Below, one piece after another: positions 13,531 through 18,350 of a stretch of 18,350 nt of DNA. The position numbers and the translations under genes are program-made. The notes under the pieces are model-generated. The model worked only from the letters and a program-made list of their open reading frames with translations, searched no databases and was not told the DNA's origin. Source of the DNA: an uncultured Candidatus Melainabacteria bacterium (lineage in GTDB: Bacteria > Cyanobacteriota > Vampirovibrionia > Gastranaerophilales > Gastranaerophilaceae); the NCBI GenBank assembly GCA_934747325.1, contig CAKVGW010000038.1, forward strand, positions 1 through 18,350, given 5' to 3'. How positions within the stretch are numbered: the stretch's first letter is position 1; each line of letters starts with the position of its first letter.

Positions 13531-15384
13531 TCAGGCTTCGCTTTCTGCCGGCAACTTATTTTTAGGAATATATTCTTCAATTTCTTCAGGCGGCGGATTT
13601 ATAGGAAGTCTGAAACCAAATGTTGAGCCTTCGCCTTCTTTTGAATTAACAAAAACTTGTCCATGATGATGCTTTTCAACAGTAACTTTTACCAAATGCA
13701 ATCCCAAACCTGTTCCTTTAACAGTATGAGTAGCGTTTTCGCATCTGTAAAAACGGTCGAATACCTTTTTCTGATCTTTTTCTGAAATACCCGGACCTTG
13801 GTCTTCTACGCTAACTTCTACATATTCGCCATCTCGAGAGCGTTCAACGCGAACTTTGATACGTTTTCCGTCAGGTGAATATTTAATAGCATTTGATAAA
13901 ATATTCATAAATGCGCGAGAAATACTGTCCACATTCAAGTATATTTGCGGTAAATCAGGTTCTTTCATTATAGAAATTGTCAAATCGTGTTCTTTTGCTA
14001 AAACTTGAACTTGGTTAACCGCATCTTCAACAATTTCAATAATATCCTGTTTAGTTTTTTCCATGTGAACATTTTGAGCTTCGTATCTTGAGAAATCAAG
14101 AATATCATTTACCATTCGGTTAAGTCTGATTATTTCTTGGTTCATAACCCCAATAAATTCTCTTTGGGTGTTAAAATCAAAATCGTTACCGAAATTATAA
14201 AGCGTATCAATATAGCTTCTCAAAACGGTTACAGGTGTTCTAAGTTCGTGCGAAACGTTAGAAATAAAGTTAGAACGCAATTGATCCATTTCAACATCTT
14301 TTGTAACGTCAATAAGTACAATAATGTAGCCAACATAAGAATTTGAGCGGGTAAACATTGGCGAAATCAAGCATTTCAAAATTCTTTGGTCAATTGTAAT
14401 GTTAAACGGAACAGGCGCACCATCATCATCAAGCGGTGTATCTTTAAATTCCGTAATTTTATTTGCAAAACAAAATTCTCCGCTTGAGTCGCAAAATTGT
14501 TGAATTTGCGTGTTAAGAATATCTTCTTCTTCAACTTCCAAAAGTCTTTTAGCGTAATTGTTCACCATAATAACTTTATCGTGGTTATCACAAACAACAA
14601 CGCCGTTTACAATACTCATCAATACTGATTCTAACTTGTTACGTTCAAAAGTCAAACTTTCAATTGTTTGTTCGTTATAACGGCTCAAACGTTCTGACAT
14701 ATCGTTAAATGCAGAATAAAGTTCTTTAATTTCTTTATCCACATCCTTGTCATCCAATTTGTAACCAAATTCACCTGATGAAATCTTTTTAACACCTTGA
14801 TGAAGTTTGCGAAGCTCTCTGGTTACAATCGAAGTGTTCATATAAATAATACCAACAATCACAAGCCAAGCAAGCAAGAACACGATTGCAAGCGATGTGT
14901 TGGATGTCGCAGAAACTTTGTCCATAATAGTTCCTGAAAGCCCGACTTCAACCGAACCAACGTTAGCAGAATTGCTCATATTTTTAACTATCATTGGTGA
15001 ACTTACCGTAATACGAGCCTTTTCGGCTTGGTCAGGATAATCATCTTTACTTGAATAAATAACTTTTGACTTATTATCTTTAAAAATAATATAAGCGATA
15101 TCGTTATTACTTTTTAAAACAGAAAGCGAATTTGCTCTAAGTGCGTCATATTTGGCAAGTTCAGGAACTTCTTTTGTAACTTCAACACCTTCAATAGCAA
15201 GAGTTTTAGAAAGAACCTGACCGAAATTTCTGTATGCGTGGTTCATATTTTGGTTGATACTATAAGTCGCAAAGCCTGCTGAAGCTAAAATGAAAGCAGT
15301 ACTAACCCCCAAACCTGCTAGTATAAGGCGAGTTTGAGCAGTCATTCCCTTCTTCTTTGTTTTGATTTCAGCACCGCTTTCCAT
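13531..15384 (-). CDS. Membrane sensor histidine kinase (HAMP-PAS-HisKA-HATPase)
   Basis: This 617-aa protein has two membrane segments (about 18-40 and 163-183) around a ~120-residue extracytoplasmic sensor domain, then HAMP (184-236), PAS (about 248-362), the dimerisation/phosphorylation region with His379 in FISNVSHELRTPV, and an ATPase domain with the N-box (Asn494 in NILSNAIKYSP), DQGPGIS and GTGLGL. This is the layout of WalK/VicK and of the cyanobacterial NblS/Hik33 kinases; which of these is closest is not decidable here. No response regulator is adjacent. A consensus extended -10 lies 6 bases before the ATG and there is no Shine-Dalgarno sequence. The C-terminal tail is Pro/Glu-rich. 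Confidence 0.93.
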   Translation of the reverse strand: MESGAEIKTKKKGMTAQTRLILAGLGVSTAFILASAGFATYSINQNMNHAYRNFGQVLSKTLAIEGVEVTKEVPELAKYDALRANSLSVLKSNNDIAYIIFKDNKSKVIYSSKDDYPDQAEKARITVSSPMIVKNMSNSANVGSVEVGLSGTIMDKVSATSNTSLAIVFLLAWLVIVGIIYMNTSIVTRELRKLHQGVKKISSGEFGYKLDDKDVDKEIKELYSAFNDMSERLSRYNEQTIESLTFERNKLESVLMSIVNGVVVCDNHDKVIMVNNYAKRLLEVEEEDILNTQIQQFCDSSGEFCFANKITEFKDTPLDDDGAPVPFNITIDQRILKCLISPMFTRSNSYVGYIIVLIDVTKDVEMDQLRSNFISNVSHELRTPVTVLRSYIDTLYNFGNDFDFNTQREFIGVMNQEIIRLNRMVNDILDFSRYEAQNVHMEKTKQDIIEIVEDAVNQVQVLAKEHDLTISIMKEPDLPQIYLNVDSISRAFMNILSNAIKYSPDGKRIKVRVERSRDGEYVEVSVEDQGPGISEKDQKKVFDRFYRCENATHTVKGTGLGLHLVKVTVEKHHHGQVFVNSKEGEGSTFGFRLPINPPPEEIEEYIPKNKLPAESEA

Positions 15385-15390
15385 ACCGAA

Positions 15391-15419
15391 ATTATAGCAT
15401 GTAAAGTTTTTTTAAGCAA
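15391..15419 (-). promoter_or_regulatory. Leaderless extended -10 promoter of the histidine kinase gene
   Basis: On the minus strand TTGCTT (15419-15414) and TATAAT (15396-15391) are separated by 17 bases, with TGC before the -10. The -10 ends 6 bases before the ATG. Confidence 0.7.
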
Positions 15420-15432
15420 CGATATGACAATA

Positions 15433-15954
15433 TTAAAACTTCTTAGACTTTTGTATTTGTTCAACTATTTTTAAAACTTTTTGTTTCAATACGGAATAAT
15501 CTTCATTATTTTCAATTCGATAATCCCAATCTTGAACATCATCCAAATCAATTTCCGTAACATCATTCTCGCCAATAAGCTTTCCGCCTCTAGCTTCTCT
15601 TATATTTCTGTCAGCATCCACTCTTATTGAGATAGCACCTGATTTTTTAAAGACTTCGTATTCGTGTTTAATTCTAACATCTGTTACAACAATATCGCCC
15701 TTTTGAGCAACAATTTTATCAAGCCAATAATCAGGACTCTGATTTCTGCCCCAATTTCCTAAATCAATCAACCCTTGACGATAGTTTGCTTTATTAGCTT
15801 CAATTTCCTCATAGGTTAAACCGTGTTGTTGAGCATATTCAATCTTGATAATATCACCCATTGCGCAACGTCTAAAAGTTGGCATTGCTTCCATCAATAT
15901 TTTTGCGGCTGTGTCTTTGCCTGAATATTGTTTGCCTGAAAAAATTATTAACAT
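15433..15954 (-). CDS. P-loop kinase resembling animal-type phosphomevalonate kinase
   Basis: This 173-aa protein has an N-terminal P-loop GKQYSGKDT (7-15), then YAQQHGLTYEEIE, YRQGLIDLGNWGR, a strand ending VVTDVR, and the late motif TEIDLDDVQDWDYRIEN. That order matches the small phosphomevalonate kinase family of animals and some bacteria (phosphomevalonate to diphosphomevalonate), and more loosely deoxynucleotide monophosphate and dephospho-CoA kinases. No other mevalonate-pathway gene is in the window, so a different substrate is quite possible. The ATG at 15954 has AAAGGA 6 bases upstream; a TTG at 15990 overlapping the yidD stop is a less likely start. It lies 32 bases after yidD and may be co-transcribed with it. 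Confidence 0.75.
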   Translation of the reverse strand: MLIIFSGKQYSGKDTAAKILMEAMPTFRRCAMGDIIKIEYAQQHGLTYEEIEANKANYRQGLIDLGNWGRNQSPDYWLDKIVAQKGDIVVTDVRIKHEYEVFKKSGAISIRVDADRNIREARGGKLIGENDVTEIDLDDVQDWDYRIENNEDYSVLKQKVLKIVEQIQKSKKF

Positions 15955-15986
15955 ATGAAATCCTTTCTTCTTGAAGTCAATAAACT

Positions 15987-16205
15987 TCAAATTTTATCCG
16001 GTACCGGATCATATCCACCTTCATTCAACGGATGACATTTTACAATCCTTTTTATTCCCAATATTCCACCTTTAAAAACTCCAAACCGAATTATAGCTTG
16101 CTTTGTGTACTCAGAACAAGTCGGATAAAACCTGCATCTCGGCGGAGTTAATGCAGAAATCTTTTGATAGATTTTAATTAGAAATAAAATAAGTTTTTTT
16201 ATCAT
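15987..16205 (-). CDS. yidD: YidD membrane protein insertion efficiency factor
   Basis: This 72-aa protein has the family core [12 protein letters not shown] (three Cys), followed by [11 protein letters not shown] and the ending [13 protein letters not shown]. The amphipathic N-terminus [14 protein letters not shown] attaches it to the inner membrane, where YidD assists YidC-dependent insertion. In many bacteria it sits between rnpA and yidC; here those neighbours are missing. The promoter's -10 ends 6 bases before the ATG and there is no Shine-Dalgarno sequence. Confidence 0.95.
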   Translation of the reverse strand: MIKKLILFLIKIYQKISALTPPRCRFYPTCSEYTKQAIIRFGVFKGGILGIKRIVKCHPLNEGGYDPVPDKI

Positions 16206-16211
16206 ATACGC

Positions 16212-16220
16212 ATTTTAGCA
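16212..16220 (-). promoter_or_regulatory. Leaderless extended -10 promoter of yidD
   Basis: On the minus strand TGCTAAAAT (hexamer TAAAAT, 16217-16212) ends 6 bases before the yidD ATG. The nine bases are identical to those before the UPF0210 gene. No -35 is clear. Confidence 0.6.
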
Positions 16221-16258
16221 TAAATTTATTTTCTTAAATTACACAAATAAAATTTTAA

Positions 16259-16267
16259 TGTTAAAAT
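16259..16267 (+). promoter_or_regulatory. Candidate extended -10 of the secreted-protein gene
   Basis: TGTTAAAAT carries an extended -10 (TAAAAT, 16262-16267) 23 bases before the ATG at 16291, so the leader would be about 17 bases and include the ribosome binding site. A weak TTACAC lies 17 bases upstream. Confidence 0.4.
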
Positions 16268-16290
16268 ATGCACGAAGGGAGAAATTTAAT

Positions 16291-16923
16291 ATGAAAAAAA
16301 TCTTACTTGCGCTAATTACACTCGGTTTATGCATAACAACAGCATCTGCTTATACCTATATTCAAGAAAAAGAGAATGTTTTTTATAATCCACAAAACTC
16401 AACTTGGTCAAATAGTTCACAAAGTGAAAATGATATCAAATTAAAACATAAATCATTTATCGGCTCCGGCGGTTTTACAGAATATTATTATTCTAACGGC
16501 AAACTTGCAATCGGCCCTGAAACAAATATTGAATTTATCCATGATGGTGAATTAATCGGAATAAATTCTCAAGACTTAAAATTCTACAAATACATTTATA
16601 AAAATAACGCATTTGAAAAACAATTACTGACAATTGATGAAATTCAAGAGCTTTATCCTGATTACAGCATAATTAGAGTTTCTGATTTCAAAAATAACGA
16701 AATTAAAATCTATAAAAAATTCATGTCAAAGAAAAAGATTCTCTTGCTTAATGACACAGAAACATCTTTCTACAAATACAACTACAGACCTGCTTCTGTA
16801 AATCCTGAACGCATAAAACCGTTCCTAATATTATCTCATGCCGGTAAAATCGTATTTTCTCACTACGGTGATGATACTAAAGAAGCACCTGCTTTGAAAA
16901 TTTTTGTTATAAATGAGTTTTAA
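16291..16923 (+). CDS. Secreted/periplasmic protein of unknown function
   Basis: This 210-aa protein has a classic signal peptide: MKK, a hydrophobic core LLALITLGLCITTA, and a likely cleavage after ASA at residue 20. The mature part is Tyr/Asn/Lys-rich and strand-like (SGGFTEYYYSNGKLAIGPETN..., FYKYIYKNNAFEK). I do not recognise a family; no catalytic motif or Cys pair is evident. The ATG at 16291 has GGGAG (16277-16281) 9 bases before it; an in-frame ATG at 16258 would put 11 charged residues before the signal peptide and lies at the promoter. The gene is divergent from yidD and ends just before a bidirectional terminator. Confidence 0.8.
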   Translation: MKKILLALITLGLCITTASAYTYIQEKENVFYNPQNSTWSNSSQSENDIKLKHKSFIGSGGFTEYYYSNGKLAIGPETNIEFIHDGELIGINSQDLKFYKYIYKNNAFEKQLLTIDEIQELYPDYSIIRVSDFKNNEIKIYKKFMSKKKILLLNDTETSFYKYNYRPASVNPERIKPFLILSHAGKIVFSHYGDDTKEAPALKIFVINEF

Positions 16924-16955
16924 TAACAAAACTTATATCATAAATTTCACAAACA

Positions 16956-16985
16956 AAACGGCTTGGACAAATGTCCAAGCCGTTT
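16956..16985. terminator. Bidirectional intrinsic terminator
   Basis: AAACGGCTTGGAC (16956-16968) pairs perfectly over 13 bases with GTCCAAGCCGTTT (16973-16985) around AAAT. T-rich sequence follows on both strands. It serves the secreted-protein gene on one side and the helical-repeat gene at 17003-17359 on the other. Confidence 0.85.
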
Positions 16986-17002
16986 ATATTAAGTTATTCA
17001 TA

Positions 17003-17359
17003 TTAGCTTAGTGCAAGTAATGATTTTACAGAACGAGCATTTTCTTTAACAGACTCATCAGAGTGCATGTTAATTGTGTCATCTAAAATTCTGATAACTT
17101 CAGATTTATCTTTTAGTGACAAGATTTCATTAATTGTACTCATCGCAACCGAAGGAGAAAGGTCATTAATACCTTTACCTTGATTGATAATAACAACTTT
17201 TAATGAATCATGAATATTTTTCTTAACCAAAGCGCGAGAAGTGTATTCTCTAACTTCGTTATCAGGAGAATTTGTTCCTAATTCTTCTAAAACGCCAATA
17301 GAAGCGTTGTCTTGGTGAGCTGCAAGAGCATCAATAATTTCAGCAACTTTTTTATTCAT
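17003..17359 (-). CDS. Small helical protein, possibly HEAT-like repeats (118 aa)
   Basis: This soluble 118-aa protein looks all-helical. Segments such as VLEELGTNSPDNEVREYTSRALVK, AMSTINEILSLKDKSEVIRILDDTI and DESVKENARSVKSLLAL have the spacing of short HEAT/ARM-type helix pairs, which act in protein binding. No catalytic motif is seen. Its ATG overlaps the TAA stop of the preceding gene by one base (TAATG), with GGTGG just upstream inside that gene, so the two are translationally coupled and probably work together. Function unknown. Confidence 0.8.
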   Translation of the reverse strand: MNKKVAEIIDALAAHQDNASIGVLEELGTNSPDNEVREYTSRALVKKNIHDSLKVVIINQGKGINDLSPSVAMSTINEILSLKDKSEVIRILDDTINMHSDESVKENARSVKSLLALS

Positions 17360-17970
17360 TATGCCACCATGCTTTCTTTGTTTGCAGACTCAGCAATTTC
17401 TTTTTCCCACATAGCTCTTAAATCGCATACAGGCATGTCTGAAGAAATTTTTTCATGGTGTGGAATATTGATTTTGCTAATCATATTTGACCACTTGTCA
17501 GACAAGTTTTTGCCGATTCCTGAAATGTTTGAACTAATATGCAACGATGGCATATTTATTGTAGGCATATTGAATGAAGGCATTTTTTCAGAAATGTTTT
17601 TACCCATTTCAGAAACTTTGTTAGAAATACCTTTGCCTAAGTCTTTAACTGAATCAGTTACAGATGTATTTTTAGCATAATCCCAAGCACTTGAAATACC
17701 CGCACCAATTCTATTAACGAAATTAACAATTGGTTCAGTAATGCTTGAACGGAATTTAGTCATACTTCCCATTACAGAAGATGAAATCATTCTCATTTTA
17801 CTTACATTTTTGTTTTCAAATCCTTCAAATACATCAGCGAATGGTAATGTGTTGCCCTCAAAGTTAGAGTACTTGAATGGATTTGGGGTAGACATACTAC
17901 GTGATGTTTTGAAAGGGTTAGCGATTTTTTGACCTAGGTTGAAACCAGTTACCTTATCAATTTTTGCCAT
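17359..17970 (-). CDS. Repetitive low-complexity helical protein of unknown function (203 aa)
   Basis: I do not recognise this 203-aa soluble protein. It contains three spaced copies of a [LMI]GK[GN][IL]S[NED]K unit (111-118, 122-129, 152-159) and, between the second and third, a tandem run of three pentapeptides, MPSFN-MPTIN-MPSLH (130-144). NPFK also occurs twice (18-21, 30-33). The middle would form amphipathic helices of the kind found in membrane- or lipid-surface proteins. The ATG at 17970 has AAAGGA ending 5 bases upstream; a longer frame to 18069 lacks a ribosome binding site. It is coupled by a TAATG overlap to the 118-aa helical protein. Confidence 0.8.
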   Translation of the reverse strand: MAKIDKVTGFNLGQKIANPFKTSRSMSTPNPFKYSNFEGNTLPFADVFEGFENKNVSKMRMISSSVMGSMTKFRSSITEPIVNFVNRIGAGISSAWDYAKNTSVTDSVKDLGKGISNKVSEMGKNISEKMPSFNMPTINMPSLHISSNISGIGKNLSDKWSNMISKINIPHHEKISSDMPVCDLRAMWEKEIAESANKESMVA

Positions 17971-18055
17971 ACTATTCCTTTCCTTCTTATTAGAGTTCTC
18001 TACACATATACCATAACAATTTTCCAAATAAAACAAATCGTTTAAATAGAGGATA

Positions 18056-18084
18056 TTTACATCCTCCAAAACTTAAGTTATAAT
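18056..18084 (+). promoter_or_regulatory. Promoter of the tRNA-Ser gene
   Basis: TTTACA (18056-18061) and TATAAT (18079-18084) are separated by 17 bases, and the -10 ends 16 bases before the mature tRNA. It is a near-consensus housekeeping promoter. Confidence 0.8.
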
Positions 18085-18100
18085 AAATCTAAACTTTTTT

Positions 18101-18187
18101 AGAGGGGTGTCCGAGAGGTTTAAGGTGCAATCTTGGAAAGGTTGTGTGGGAGCAATTCCACCGTGGGTTCGAATCCCATCCCCTCTG
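18101..18187 (+). tRNA. tRNA-Ser (anticodon GGA)
   Basis: The 87-base gene folds as a type II tRNA. The acceptor stem AGAGGGG (18101-18107) pairs with CCCCTCT (18180-18186) and the discriminator base is G, as for serine. The anticodon stem CAATC/GGTTG encloses TTGGAAA, giving anticodon GGA, which reads UCC and UCU. A long variable arm (TGTGGGAGCAATTCCACC region) and the T-arm GGGTTCGAATCCC follow. CCA is not encoded. Confidence 0.97.
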
Positions 18188-18226
18188 TATAACAGGTGGG
18201 GCGTAAATTACGCCCCACCTGTTATA
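18188..18226. repeat. 19-bp-arm palindrome after tRNA-Ser
   Basis: The arm at 18188-18206 is the exact reverse complement of 18208-18226 around a single A. The GC-rich core GGTGGGGCG/CGCCCCACC would make a very stable hairpin directly after the tRNA. No T-tract follows, so it may be a processing or palindromic repeat element rather than a standard terminator. Confidence 0.8.
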
Positions 18227-18230
18227 ACAA

Positions 18231-18269
18231 GACACATAAATTGAGAATGTCTGACACATAAAACGAGAA
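18231..18269. repeat. Tandem 17-mer repeats, 22-base period
   Basis: GACACATAAATTGAGAA (18231-18247) and GACACATAAAACGAGAA (18253-18269) match at 15 of 17 bases. A 22-base period is about two DNA turns, as expected for paired protein-binding sites such as a transposase-bound element end. Confidence 0.6.
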
Positions 18270-18350
18270 ATGAATTTTTACAACCAGTTTGGTATGAACG
18301 GATAGAAGTATTATTTGGGAAAGTTGGCAATATATCGGCGTTTGAGGGGT
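18245..18350 (+). other. Open frame running off the right edge (possible mobile-element gene)
   Basis: An uninterrupted 35-codon frame (ECLTHKTRNEFLQPVWYE..., ending ISAFEG) runs to the window's edge. No start codon or ribosome binding site is visible, and I do not recognise the peptide. It could be a gene remnant, the 5' part of a transposase-like gene, or chance. Confidence 0.2.

Overview
The window is about 18.3 kb of low-GC DNA from what looks like a diderm (Gram-negative) bacterium. The AsmA-type envelope protein, the cyanobacterial-style sensor kinase (TM-sensor-TM-HAMP-PAS-HisKA-HATPase), the compact AT-rich genes and the many short palindromic intergenic repeats would suit a host-associated non-photosynthetic cyanobacterial relative (Melainabacteria/Gastranaerophilales). 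That placement is an inference from gene style; no rRNA is present to settle it.

Layout. 197-5100 (+): a large AsmA-like envelope protein, an orphan oligopeptide-type ABC ATPase, and a UPF0173 metallo-hydrolase. 5105-7156 (-): a three-gene operon of UPF0210/DUF711 protein, a 107-aa unknown and an HxlR-type regulator. 7315-9973 (+): a HTH/coiled-coil protein, recA, a very short predicted transcript with its own promoter and terminator, a 51-aa small protein, and dCMP deaminase. 9974-12153: an accessory-looking, AT-rich, repeat-bordered stretch with a 222-aa protein carrying an AFxHA / HE / MDxxNNxIGR signature, divergent from two small membrane proteins. 12154-16205 (-): yidD, a P-loop kinase resembling animal-type phosphomevalonate kinase, a sensor histidine kinase and folC. 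16291-16923 (+): a secreted protein of unknown function. 17003-17970 (-): two translationally coupled helical proteins. 18101-18187 (+): tRNA-Ser(GGA). The last ~120 bases hold a tandem repeat and an open frame that may be the edge of a mobile element.

Two themes run across the window. First, translation starts fall into two classes: most genes have a clear Shine-Dalgarno sequence, while four have none and instead carry a -10 hexamer ending exactly 6 nt before the ATG (two more have 9-11 nt), the geometry of leaderless mRNA. Second, intergenic spaces hold several families of palindromic or inverted-repeat elements: GTTGGGC hairpins, C-rich/G-rich terminal-inverted-repeat elements, a 150-bp element with perfect 32-bp arms, and a 25-bp inverted repeat abutting the recA ribosome binding site. 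No CRISPR array, intact transposase or recognised defence system was found.
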